This document shows, piece by piece, positions 33,746 through 44,900 of a stretch of DNA of 64,000 bases. The notes beneath the pieces were generated by a model, which had not been told where the DNA came from, did no database searches, and saw nothing but the letters and a program-made list of their open reading frames with translations. Every line of letters starts with the position of its first letter. Position 1 is the first letter of the stretch. Made by a program: the position numbers and the translations under genes. Source of the DNA: Sarcophilus harrisii (taxonomy: Eukaryota; Chordata; Mammalia; Dasyuromorphia; Dasyuridae); contig NC_045427.1 of NCBI RefSeq assembly GCF_902635505.1, forward strand, positions 135,269,960 through 135,333,959. The letters run 5' to 3'.

Positions 33746-36700
33746 TAATATCTGATTTTGGGGCTTTATTCTTCACTTTTGAGATATCTTGAAAATTGGA
33801 TCTTGGTAATTCAAATCATGTTGCCTTTTGCACAGTATGTTTTATGTTTATACTTGATTTGATCTAGTCAACTTTGTGACTTCATCTTTTGATTTTCTAG
33901 TTTCTCTCAATAGCACATTTGGTTCTGAATCTTGATGTAATTCCACTAATCAACAGTTTTAAAGAGATACAAACATATGCACATGTGTATGTGTGTGCGT
34001 GAGTGCACGTGCACAGATGTCCTGTTCTGCATCTGTTTGTTTTCCTTAAGTTTCATATAAATACTCTTAGCTTAAGTGGATCTTATGTCAAGCTCTCTGC
34101 AAACTTGTTTGGCTTTGTATCAAGTAATCACCTTCTGCTATGGTCGGCAAATTAGGGTAGTGAACACCTTTGAATGTGTGTCTCCCTGGGTGTGTACTCT
34201 AAATGACATTGTTGCTTTTGGCTGTTCTGTTTCCCTTCCTTGAGAGGAGATAAAGTACTTGCTGATTGAAGTGGTTTATGGGCCCTTTGGGTTTTCCTTG
34301 TTATGGTGGCTATCATCATGAGTTAAACTTCCCTAAGAATTGGTATAGTTTTAGGTAAAGAGGCAGAATAGGCACAAGGATTCGGAAATGAAGATGGATC
34401 TTCATAGACGGTCTAATCATTGTGGCCTACAGGGATGAAACTAGGTTTTAATTCCAGGTCTTAAAACTGGGTTGTATTGAGAAAAGGAGTTGTTGCAGTG
34501 AGGGAAGGGAATGTTTTTTTGGGCCATGAGAATTCCTTACCTTCTGTTCATTCCTTGTGATTAACTAGCTAAATTTTATTACAGATATCTAGAATTTCCC
34601 AAGAGCACCTTGAACTTCAGTTAATATATTTAAAATGTTTTGCAAATGATATATAAATGTGGGCTAATTGTTATTACTCTTCTGTCCCTCTCAGAGTCCC
34701 TCTCAGAAGGAGGATGGGCTTCTGCCTAAGGCTCCAGCCTCTGCTGAAGAGGAGGAGGAGAAGGGCCGGGGTGAAGCATCTGAGGACCTTTGTGAACTGA
34801 GCTTGGATGCAGAATTGTTGCTGCTGAGGGAAGATGTGGAAGAAGATTTTGGTATGGAGGAAGCCTGAGGGAGGAGGGAGGGAATTTTGATGTAGTTGAT
34901 TTGGGTCTGATGGTCCCCTCACCTTGTTATTCTGGGACTCTTCAGCAGGGGCAAAGCTAGAAGATGCTGAGGTACGGTCTGTTGCCTCAAACCAATCAGA
35001 GATGGAATTCTCCTCACTCCAGGACATGGTGAGGATCTCTCCTTTCCCACCTCTTCTTCCTCACTGAGTTGGGTTATTATAGTTTGGGGAAGCCTCTGAT
35101 TTGAGTAGCACTTTTAGAACTTTATCAGTGTTGGTGGACACCAAATGGCCCTTGCTTTTTCCGTTTGACGAAGAATACGCACTTAAGAGAGAATTTGTAT
35201 ATATATGAAGATAGGGCCAATAGAATTTACTATCTGAAAATATGATTAATCTCCACTTGATATTCATCTGTAGGTCAAAACCCCTAGGGCTTGTTAGGAT
35301 AATCTTCACACTTTGAATTTTATAGAGCTAGTTTCAGAACTAAAAACCTGGTAACAGGAATTCCTTTACTTGGCCTGACAGATTCAGTAACTCTTCCAGT
35401 TTACCAGCCTGTCTGAGAGCCAGCAATCCAGCAATATAATTGCAAACACTAAGCCAACAGGGACATTTCTCTTTACTTTCTTTGGGTTTCTCTTAGCCCA
35501 AGGAGCTAGATCCCTCAGCTGTGTTGTCCCTGGACTGTCTTCTTGCTTTTGTGTTCTTTGATGCCAACTGGTGTGGCTATCTTCATCGACGGGACCTGGA
35601 GAGGATCCTACTCACTCTGGGACTTCGTCTCACTGCAGAGCAGGTACCTTCTCTTTCCTCTGTTGCCACCCTGCCCTGGGATGCCTTGTTTTATCTCGAT
35701 GTCCTCTCTCCCCAACATAGGACTCAAGCTAAGTAATTCCTGTAGTCCTTGAATCTTGTATTGGGTACGACAGTTCTTTCTGATCCTGGTGCAGTAATGG
35801 TTGCGTGTTGTCTGTAGGCCAAAAAGCTGGTTAGCCGGGTGGTAAGCCAGAACATCTGTCAGTACCGGAGCCTCCAGTACAGTCGTCAAGAAGGCCTGGA
35901 TGGAGGACTCCCTGAGGAAGCGCTGTTTGGTAAGCAGGAGAACTTCATGTCACTTCACTTTGGAAGGAGAAGGCCTTGTTTGTCTTCCTCATATCTTAAT
36001 TTCTTTGTCCTTTCAAGGAAACTTGGATCTGTTGCCGCCTTCCTCTGGGGAAAGCACAAAGCCAAGCACTCTTCAGGTGGAACACAAGGGTCTCGTGTCT
36101 CATAATGGCAGCCTGATTCATGTGGGAAACCTACTGCAGCGGGCAGAGCAGCAGGACAGTGGGCGGCTTTACCTGGAGAACAAGATCCACACATTGGAAC
36201 TGAAGCTGGGTGAGATGCTCGTAGCCCGAATCCTTGTGTCTGAATGTCCCATAGGCTGGTTGCATCTTGGCAGGATGCTAGGGGTGACTTCTGTCCCTTA
36301 TTTGTCTGAAGTTGCAGGCTGGGAGCAAGATTTCTGATGTTTTCTCTTTAGAGGAGACCCATAGCCGCTTCTCTACCACGGAAGCCGCCAATAAGACATT
36401 GACAGCAGATATGCAGGAACTTCGGACACGGCTAGCAGAGGCTGAAGAAATGGCCCGCACTGCTGAGAGGCAGAAGAATCAGCTACAGCGTCTGCTTCAG
36501 GAGTTTCGAAGACGTTTGACTCCTTTACAGCAGGAGATGCAGCGGATGGCAGAGAAGGTAGGGGGAGGATTGGGCAGGGTCTGGTTACTATAGAAATGAG
36601 GAAGGCCACATAAGGTTGCTATTGGGAGAAGACCGCTAGAGTGGCAGCTCCCTCCCTCCTCATCCACTAATTTCTTGGGCCCATTAGTAGAGAATTCTCA

Positions 36701-36877
36701 AAAGTAGTAGCTGGTAACTTTCCCAGTCCTCTTTTGTTAGAGTGCACAGATCCGTTTTTCCCTCCCGTCTCTTCCCTTGCCCAGCTCTCTCCCACCTCCA
36801 GTCTCCTAATCCTCGACACACCTGTGTTTCAGGCTGACAGCTGGGGAGAGAAGGAGGAACCAGCACCTAGCAACTGA
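22243..36877 (+). CDS. CCAR2: CCAR2 (DBC1/KIAA1967), 20 coding exons, 923 aa
   Basis: CCAR2 is a nuclear regulator that binds and inhibits SIRT1 and HDAC3, couples transcription to splicing (DBIRD complex) and modulates nuclear receptors. Coding exons: 22,243-22,300; 22,685-22,776; 23,243-23,334; 23,622-23,736; 23,888-24,017; 24,180-24,276; 27,513-27,632; 27,743-27,965; 28,061-28,174; 30,103-30,266; 30,691-30,862; 30,941-31,174; 31,270-31,488; 34,695-34,851; 34,946-35,028; 35,497-35,643; 35,818-35,929; 36,018-36,209; 36,352-36,557; 36,833-36,877. All are GT/AG and in phase, giving 2,772 nt. Visible features: S1-like N-terminal region (about 55-110), basic signal KKRKQR at 201-206, leucine zipper L243/L250/L257/L264, Nudix-like DBC1 domain (about 340-460), Glu/Lys-rich linker (about 576-605), degenerate EF-hand loop D712-D723 with poor calcium ligands, and a C-terminal coiled coil (about 825-905). 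Lys112 and Lys215, acetylated in human, are kept; the residue at human Thr454 is Pro. Several introns are under 100 nt (78, 88, 94, 95, 95). Confidence 0.97.
24800..25260 (-). repeat. CR1/L3-like LINE fragment, antisense
   Basis: Begins AGAATCATAGTCTCAGAGCTGGAAGGGATC, the antisense CR1/L3 3' end, then TCCAACTTTTACCTGAG, GGACAGCTCTAACTG and TCATGATCTCCCTAAATC. The right boundary is uncertain and may reach 25,380. CCAR2 intron 7. Confidence 0.55.
25382..25419. repeat. (TG)n microsatellite
   Basis: About 18 TG units in CCAR2 intron 7. Confidence 0.95.
26290..26470 (-). repeat. Long tRNA-derived SINE, antisense
   Basis: CTGACCCCATTTGGGTTTTCTTGGCAAAGATACTGGAGTGG, then AAGTGACTTGTCC and GAGGCTGGATTTGAACTTGGG. 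Same family as 3,490. CCAR2 intron 7. Confidence 0.65.
26495..26820 (+). repeat. CR1/L3-like LINE 3' end
   Basis: Sense order of the CR1/L3 3' end: GAAGGAGCTGGGGATATTTATCCTGGAGAACAGAAGACTC, a middle part with AAATACTTAATGATATTTAGAG, GGTTAGGCTAGATGGTCACTTT, ending CATCTCTGAAATTTTGTGATTC. CCAR2 intron 7; the remainder of this 3.2-kb intron (24,277-27,512) is AT-rich with nothing recognised. Confidence 0.55.
28540..29850 (+). repeat. Old L1 LINE, 3' 1.3 kb, sense
   Basis: The copy runs through degenerate ORF2 C-terminal sequence (29,100-29,470 parallels the young L1 block around TTGGTGGAGTTGTGAAC, CCTTTGATCCAGCAATACC, GTGAGTGAAGTGAGCAGAACCAGGA) and a 3' UTR with TTTTCTTTCCCTTTTGTGG and GGGGGAAAGAGAGGGAGGG. 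Multiple stops and indels mark it as old. It fills most of CCAR2 intron 10 (28,175-30,102). Confidence 0.75.
31660..32570 (-). repeat. L2 LINE fragment, antisense
   Basis: About 0.9 kb of antisense L2: AGAGGCAACAGAAAGGCAGTGGAG, TAGGTGGTTGTAGTAATCTAAGC, GGGGAGTTAGGAGGAGGGGAGAC, GACATGTTGAGTTTAAGATGC, CCAATAGGCAGTTGG. It is well preserved for L2 but has no open frame of use. CCAR2 intron 14 (31,489-34,694). Confidence 0.6.
33160..33370 (-). repeat. (TA)(CA) repeat and antisense L1 fragment
   Basis: A short (TA)n(CA)n run (33,160-33,188) is followed by ACTTATTCAGCCATTCTCC...TTCTAGCCACTACAAACAAGGCTGCCACAG...CTCTTTGGGATATAGATCC...GGATCAAAGG. This aligns by eye with the young antisense L1 at 53,065-53,230. 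Confidence 0.75.
33392..33547 (-). repeat. tRNA-derived SINE, antisense
   Basis: Antisense SINE with G-rich left end, CACACAGCTAGGAAGTATTAAAG, TTTGAACTCAAGTCTTCCTG and CTCTATCCACTGTGCTGC. Short imperfect direct repeats (ATTTCATTTTCT and ATTTCATCTTCT) flank it. CCAR2 intron 14. Confidence 0.7.
33698..33744. repeat. Pure T47 tract
   Basis: Forty-seven consecutive T on the transcribed + strand of CCAR2 intron 14, with no attached SINE or LINE that I recognise. Confidence 0.95.
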
Positions 36878-37674
36878 GGCCGAAGGGCACTGCACAGCAA
36901 CTGCCACCCTGTGAGCTCAGCGATGGAGTGACTGATGAAGTTAGATCCTCTCAGCACCAGAAAGCAGCTGGAGCAGGGCCTGGAAACACAGGCAGGGGAG
37001 GCTGACAGTGCTCAGCATCTCCAAGGCAAATGGAGGGGGAGGGGCCTGGGCCGTGAGGAGAAGAACAGGGACTGGTTCTCGGCCTATCAGAGCAGGGAGG
37101 GACCCAATTTACACCCACCACTAATACAGCATCTTTCCTTCTCACTCCTGAAATATTGCTTCTCCCTCTACTGTGGTTCCTCCTGGAGCCCTTTTAAACT
37201 TGTGCTTCCTCATATCCTCCCAGTGTAGAATGAGACAAAGGAAGGGAGGGGAAGACATCTTGAGAACCTTTGACCAGGCCTAACAACAACAGACTTTCTG
37301 GAGAGAGTCAGGAAGTCCAGTTTTGGGCAGTGGATCCTTGATCTGGTCAAGCTGCTGAGCTGTAGGGGGCAGATCCTCAGAAGAAAGGGGCTCATGGCTC
37401 CTGCAATAAGGAATAGAGCCAGCAGCAGGGGCCACTTTGTGTCTAGGACTTCTTGTCTGTAGTCCTGCACTCTGCCAACTCCAGATGAGATCTCTTGTCA
37501 GGTGAAAGCCGCTCCTTTCTTTTCTGCTCTTTGTTCAGAATGTGGTAATGGCTTGGGCCTGGTAGGTCAAGCCTTTCTCTGTTACCTTTGTAATTCTCAC
37601 CTCTTTCCATAACCCACGGTTCCAGTTTGACTTTGTATATAAACAGTTGTCCTTTTTTGGCTTTTTGTTTTTTA

Positions 37675-37680
37675 AATAAA
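37675..37680 (+). terminator. CCAR2: CCAR2 poly(A) signal
   Basis: Canonical AATAAA about 800 bp after the stop codon (36,877), in a T-rich context. Cleavage is expected near 37,695-37,705, followed by a GTGTGTGCCTGC GU-rich element. The 3' UTR between 36,878 and here has no recognised repeat. Confidence 0.85.
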
Positions 37681-38110
37681 CCAAAGTCAAAAACACAGTG
37701 TGTGCCTGCAGTGCTGTAGGGCCCCCTCCCCTGTTATTTCCCAGTGTCGGTCTTATCTGGTTTTTAACCTATTCATGTCAGGCCCTGAGCTTTCTTGTCT
37801 CTTTTTCAGACTTTGCTGCACTTCTCTTCCCAGGGAATGTAGTGAATTGCCTCAGTTTCTTCCTGTTAAACACATGTCAGATTCCAGAACTCAGCTAGAT
37901 ATAAGCCCAGAAAGAATATTTGAAAAAGAAAACAAGTTTGTTGGTACTACCAGGCATTAGGCAGAAGGGTTGTTATCAGTTAAAACATTTTGTCCTCCAG
38001 AGGGCAGCACCGCATTATTCAGAATCTTATCAGGTCTCCTTGGAAGCAAAGCTTGTTGGTTAGTTTAACCCCCAGTCCCATTACTTAGAGCACCAGCAAT
38101 ATGTTCCAGA

Positions 38111-38116
38111 TTTATT
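38111..38116 (-). terminator. BIN3: BIN3 poly(A) signal (candidate)
   Basis: TTTATT on the + strand gives AATAAA on the - strand, about 840 bp after the BIN3 stop (38,957). It is the only canonical - strand signal between the stop and CCAR2. The implied 3' ends of CCAR2 and BIN3 are about 0.4 kb apart and do not overlap. Confidence 0.6.
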
Positions 38117-38956
38117 TTACATTTCCTTGAAAAAATAAAATCCCCAGTATTGGAAGTCAGGGGAGCCCAGACTTTGCACCCTTTCCATGGGGCTCCTGAG
38201 TTGACAGGTGAATAGAAAAACAGCATGAAATTTACATTACATTACATTAAACTAAACTAGATCCCAGACTCCAGAAGTGGGAAACTTAGAACTCTTCCCT
38301 TGGTTGAGGTACAGGACAAAGACTAGGAAGAAGAAAAAAACTTCTGGACAACTTTGGGTTTGTCCCCTCAAGTTATTTACCATATCTCTAACTCAGACAA
38401 AATGCCTTTTGAAGTGAAAGGTTCATCAGCAGAAGCAAGGCTAGAGTGCCAAAGCAAATCGGCATTCTAGGCAAAAAAACTCCCTGACTTCAAGATTTAA
38501 ATGTTCTGGCCCAGCCTAAGCTGAATTGTTTACACATCTGCTGCTGCTGGATTCAAGTTACCTAAAGCTCTGGGCTGAGGATGTAAATAGATGTTGGGCC
38601 AGTTATTTTGGAAACAAAAGCCCTTATTGCTGTTCCTTTTACACTAATGTACATAGAATATCTGGCTCTAAGCAAATACAATGGTACAGCAATAAAATGA
38701 GACCACCTGCAACCTGAGGGTTGTGTGTGTGGGGGGGTGTAGCTCTCCAATAAGAAGGTTAGACTTAGTCTAAGGGCCAGTAAAAGGTAGCAGGCTGATG
38801 CCTTTGTGGTTTTTCCAGTGGGTCATGGCAAAGTTTTACAGTGGCTATTGCCCTTTACCACAGTGCTGGCTTTACTGGGTCTGAAGGTATATATAGCAGG
38901 AGGAGCTCTGCTCCCGGGGGGAAGGGGGAGTGGGAAGGGTTGATTCTGTGTAGAAT

Positions 38957-41900
38957 TCAGTCATCAGCCACAATGGAAAGGGCTCGGAGCTCGCTCAGTT
39001 TCGTCTCATTCTCCTGCTCCCTCTGCTCATCTGTGTGACCAGGCTGGTCTAGCTGTTGGGTTAAGTCCCTGAAGATCTTGTGCATCTCAGTGTAGTATAC
39101 AACCTAGGGTCAGTGGGAAAAGGAAGAGAGATTGACGAAATCTGGGACTCAACTGGATAAAAACTATACCCTCTTTTTCTCTCCATATAAGCCCTAGAGA
39201 CCAAAAGCCTCATAGTATAGTAAAGCAGTCAATAAGCAGTTATCACATGCTTATTGTGTTCCAGGTGCTATACCATGGAGAAAGATAAAAGGCTACTACA
39301 CACAGGATTAAGGTTCAAATGGGGGGGAGGGGGGAGAGGGTTAAACTTGGTTTGTCCAGTAGTCCGGCACTAGGGAAACTGAAAGGGGTGGGCCAAATTT
39401 ACCAAGTCTAATCCTATAAGAAAAGCTCAGGCCTCTTTTTGGAGAGAAATTCTGTGGCCTGGTGCCCCATGAACACCAGAAAACTAGTAAGGGATACCTT
39501 AGAAAACCACAATGAATCTAATTAGAATCTGTCTTCTGGCCTTCAGTCTCCCCACTTGAGGGCAGGAAAGTGGTTGTGGGCTAGTTTGCCACTTTTCCTC
39601 CTGAAAGTGCCAGAAGACACCAGAGTGTGAACAGAGAAATGGGTATTATGGGTCCCCACCCTCCCCATGTAGGACCATCAACATCAATAAAAACAATATA
39701 GAGCTGTTTAAGGGAACGACCCTGAAAGAATTTTGAAGAGTCTTTTAAAAGTTGGTTTTATCTGGTGCTGGAAGGTATATAAGAGGACTCCTGTACCTCA
39801 ACACTGGTTTCTTGTATTAGGGCATTTGATCAAGATCCCCCTAACCTGCCTTCTCTCCCTTTTCAGACAGGTAGGAACTGTTCTCCCCCACCCAGCTTAG
39901 ACAGCTGGAGATTAAGTGAGCCCCCAAACTTGGATCTTCTCACAAGAGTTTAGTCATAGTACCCCTGCCTAACTGACATTCTGTCCCGGAGGGGTCGGGA
40001 GTTGAGCAAAGATCCTAAGAAAATCCTGTTTCTTTATTCCTCGTAGGGGCTCACAAAGAAGGAGTCAAATCTGGAAGTTTCCAACTCCCACTATCAGCTC
40101 ATCACCTCTCTAGCAACTCTGCCACAGCCTTGCAGGAAAATAGGGGACCTTGTGGGCAGCCTAAGCAGGCTAGTGGGTGGATGGGGGTGGAGGATGGTCC
40201 CCCCCACAAGCCGCACTGCGCTGGTGAGTCACCAGGAATGCTCACTTTTACTATGACTAATGGTACCAGAATTCAGAATTCAGGCAGAATTCAGGCAGGA
40301 GAGGGTTAGAAGGGAGTGGGAAGGCCTCCTCCAGCCAAAGATTCTCAGAGGCTACACTCTAAGCCCTGAGGATTCCTTTTCTGACAACACTAATCTAGTG
40401 GGAAGTCAATGTGACGGGATGGGAGGAACGATGGAGGAAACAAAGTAGCCTCCCTGGCTAACAGAAGCTTACAATCCTTCCAATTCCTTCCTGATGACAG
40501 TTGGGTTCCTGGTGCCAAAACCATTAGGAGATTATGGTAGCACCAGCATGTCACCCCCATGGACTTCACTCCTGCCCACTGTCCCAGACTCTTTGGGAGA
40601 TCTGCTGACACAAGTTCCACTGGATCACTACCCATATCCAACCAAGCCTGTGCCTGGGACGCCATGGTCAGTAGGGTGTGTTTGGTGGCAAGACTGGCCA
40701 AGGGCCCTGATGGTCTTGAGTCATTTCTTCTACAATTGTGCCTAGAAGCAGCAGCAGGGCCAAGGACTGCCAACAATGGGGTTTTCTGCACACACTTAGT
40801 CCCTAGCTCAGGGTTCCTACCCCTCAGACAGCTGCTTCCCGGCCTCTCCTTAGCAAGCTTTGGTACATGCCTGAGGCCAGCCAGCAGGTGGAAGTGAACC
40901 CAGCTGCAATGGCTCATATTGTCCACTGGAGGGCATAAGATGTTCAGAACATGAAAGAACAACTCTGAACAGGAAGCTGATTGAGCCCCAAACCTTGCCT
41001 ATCTGGTTCCCATCCCCAGATCAAGAGTTTCCATAGCCTCTGAAGGGCCTGAGGTCTGGTGGAAGGAAGCTGGGCTAAGTGTTCCCTGCCTTAAGCTACT
41101 CATGATTCTTCCCAGGGACTGACTTTCCCTTCTGCACAAGAACTGTTTCCAGACTTGCTAGGCCAAGTAGAAGGAGCCTGAGAGGATCAAAAGAATTAAC
41201 TTAGACATAAATGTGGCCTTTCTTTTCCATTTCTGCCCTCCCTAAAGGTATTTAGATACAAAGGGCTACAATTTTGATCACAACTCTAAGGCTGGGAAGA
41301 GGCCAAGCCTCTCCAATGCCTGATATTGATGAATTCACTTCCCTAATGCCTCCTTTTCTGTTCCCTTATCAGGTAGGAAGAGGGGCCTGAAGATCAGAAG
41401 GTAGTGACCTCAATCTAGTCATCTCCTTAAGCAAGGGTGGGGGGACTCTTGGATTCAGCTCTCATTTCAGCAAGAGCTGAAAACCCCTTAAGAGTCCATC
41501 TCTCTTCTTCCCCAAGAAGGGTTCTGACTAAGAGGTAAGGTAAACTGGATTCTCTGAAGATGATGATTTCTTTTGATGGTCCCATCAGCTCACACATGTT
41601 CACTTATCTCTTGTGCAGATAACTCCCAAGTTTAGATATGAAACTTTCCTTTCTTAGAACTCCAATCCATTGCCAACTGTCCAGTGGACCTCTCCATCTG
41701 GAAAGTGAACTGTCACTTCAAATTCAATACATCTCAAACAGAGCTGCTTATCTTTCCCCTCCAATTTATTCTTCCTTGAAATGTCCTTATTTATGATGAA
41801 GGTACCCATCTACTTCTAGTCTATCAGGTTTGAGATCTAAGAGTCATCCTTATCACATGCCAAGTCTTTAGTGCAATCCTCCACAGTACTTTTTTCAAAC

Positions 41901-44900
41901 ATCCCATCTCTTTGCCCATTAGGCCCACCACCCTGGTTAAGGCTTTACCATCTCTCATCTCAACTAGTACAACAGCCTCTTAATTGATCTTTCTGCTTCA
42001 GTTGTTCTCTTCTCCAATTTATTCACCAGACAACTGCCAAATTTATGTTTCTAAAACCATGCCTGATCACATGTTAATTCCCTCCTCAAAAATCTTGACT
42101 AATACTTAGGCTGGCATTTAAATACCTTTATAATCTGTCTTCTACCTACCACACCAGACTAATTTCACATTAGTCCCTTTCACAATGTTTAAGCCAAATT
42201 AGCTTAAACTAATCCTAAACTTGATTTGATATCCCTTGCCTCCATTTCCCATGTCTGGGATGCATTTCTTCCTTTCTGTCTCTTAGAACCTCTAAGTTCC
42301 CTCAAGGCTTGGTTCAGGCACTGGACTTTCCAGATTTCCCTGGCTCCCATCTGTCAGTACTGTTTCTTTCCCCTAAAATGACTCTGTATTACTTATATCT
42401 TCCCTGTGCACCCCCAGACCACAGGACCACCACACACAAGCAGGTTCCAATTTCAGTGCCATCACTTTCTAGCTGTGCACTCACATACAAATCACTTGTA
42501 CTTTCTGAGTCACTGTCTCTTCTCTGTAAAAGGGGGACCTCACTGATCATGGCAATATGGTATAGTACATGAGCCATAGGTAAGTCACTTAACAAGTGAT
42601 AAACTGAATTGCTGGTCTCAATCAGTGAAGGGAGTTTCCTCATGCTGATGAAATCACAGGATGGACAAAAAGAAAACAGACTACCTCAGTTGTGAAGAAA
42701 CTTTAAAGTTCAACAGAAATGTCATTGTCATCATTATCCTGGAAGTGAAATAAAGGGCCTTTTACTGACTGCCCCCCAAGACCTCGGCCTCTGGGTCTTA
42801 TAGTCCGCTGGACAGCTTCTTTAGGGCCATAGAAACAAATATATGCCAGGGAATGCTGCTGGCTCCATTGGGTTTGAAGAACAGGGTACTCCCCCAGAAC
42901 TAGAGCTTTGGCCTCTTATTTCTCAGCCATGAAATAAAACTGAAATCCAAAAAAGAAATTTCAAACTGTGCCCGTGTGGGCTTTCCTTGAATAGCTCTAG
43001 GGTGGTGGGAGCTGAATTCCCTAGCTTCCAGTCTTCTGGATACTCTTGTTCTTATTTTATTGTTTATTCTTTCAGTGGGGTATCTGGGGGAGGGGGGCTG
43101 CCAGAATTCCACTAGGAGCTCAGAAAGCTCAGTTTTACCTGGGCCCGGATCAGGGACTCAAAACTTGGCTGGAAGTAGTCAAGGCGGCTGCTGTAGAAAC
43201 GAGGCATTTCTTCCAGGAGTTGTCTGTTCTTAGCTTCAAAGTCATCCTTCACAGGCCGGAGCTCTTCTCGTACCTGTTCACAGCGGGCTCAATCAGGTTC
43301 CCAGGCTGGGCAGTGGGGGCAGGGGCAGACCTATGTTTATACCACCCTGTCTCCTCAGAGACACCTAATTCCAAGGTGACGGTGGGGAACCCCCACCAAT
43401 GGCCAGCCCTTTTCCTCACCTCCCCAGACTGTGCTTGGGTTTTTTCCCTGTCCTAGTACCTGGTGGAGCTTGGCCAGGACTGGTCCCGTCTTTTCCTTTT
43501 CCTCATACTTTTCCACTTTGGACTGCAGCCGTTTATAGTCTTGCAGAGCCTGTTCCCGTCTCTTTACGGCCATGTTGAGGCTGGGGAAGACACTACCGAA
43601 CCTGCCAGAAACAAGGTAGAAACACGATTAGAGGTTGCCCGGGGAAAACAGCATTTCTCCTGCCAGAGCACAGAAGGGAGGAGAGGAAGAGTGCAAGTTT
43701 CCCAGAATTTGAAAAGACCTCAGAGGTGATCTAGTGCACCCCATTCATTGCACAGATGAGGAATCTGAGGGTCTGAGTAGTTCTGCAACTTGCTCACAGT
43801 CACCCAAGTAGTAATGCAGATTCTTTGATGCCAAATTTCGCGTGCTTTTCCACCAAACTTCAATGTCCTAGCATGAACTTCAAAGAAAAAAAAAAAGGAA
43901 GGACCAAAGGCATGAGCACTGTGCTGGTCCCAAAGCAGCACCTTGCTAGATGGTGAATACATATGAAGCCTTTATCCTTGCTAAGCCTGTCAGTCAGTGT
44001 GTTCATGATTTCAGTCAGTTGGGTCTAATAATGACTTAGGAGCTTGGGAAAGCTGCCTGTGTCACAGCCTATGGAATTACCCACGAGAAGACTTTATCAT
44101 GGAATTGTAAGGGCCCCTAGAGATGATCTAGGGCAGATTCTCTCATTTCACATAAGTGGGATGGGGTAAGTGACTGGTCTGAAGTCAGATCACTTGATCA
44201 CAGCAGCAGTGGCACAGTGGAAAAAAGCTTTGGGTAGCTCTGGTCAGAGAGCCTGGGTGTAAACCCCCATTCTACCTCTGTTGTGACTGGGGGTATATTA
44301 ATTACTTATGCTCTGGGTCTTTTCCACGACTCAGACTTGGGGAAAACAGGATCCATGACTTACCAGATTCCAAAATATAAACCTAACAGAGCTGACTTTG
44401 GAGAGAAGTCACCCACTGATCTACAGGACCTTTTGCCTCTTATATAGCAACTTTTGAGAGCTATGCGTTTTGATGACCAAAATAAACACCAGATAAGTCC
44501 AGAGCTTTGGCACCATCTGATAAGCTGTCAATAATCCGCCATTTCAAAGTAAAGGAAGCACTTATTTACTAATTGTTCTGAGATGAAAACCTCAAAGTTG
44601 TTAATCCATGGCTGTTGTTAAAAAGACTTTGGGAGCATTTTAAATGCCCCTCAAATATTTTATGGCTAAAGCCATAGAGGCAGAAATGACTTTCTTTCCT
44701 TGGACAATCTAGAAAGGCAGTTCTTGAGGGTTCAGCTTTTTTTCACCACAAGCCCATATGAGCTCTGGATTCCAAATACTAACATCTATGTGGATCCAAT
44801 TGAATACATCCTGAGGAAAAAATAATGCTTGCAATAATCATGCTGCTGAAGCTTTCCCCAAACTTGGAACAGTTGAGATCACCACTCAAACAAACAAAAA

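Noticed and set aside
40390-40962. 190-codon - strand frame inside a BIN3 intron
   Set aside because: It is on the BIN3 strand but has no recognisable homology, repeated motif or exon-like splice context in the BIN3 reading phase. I treat it as a chance frame, with low certainty.
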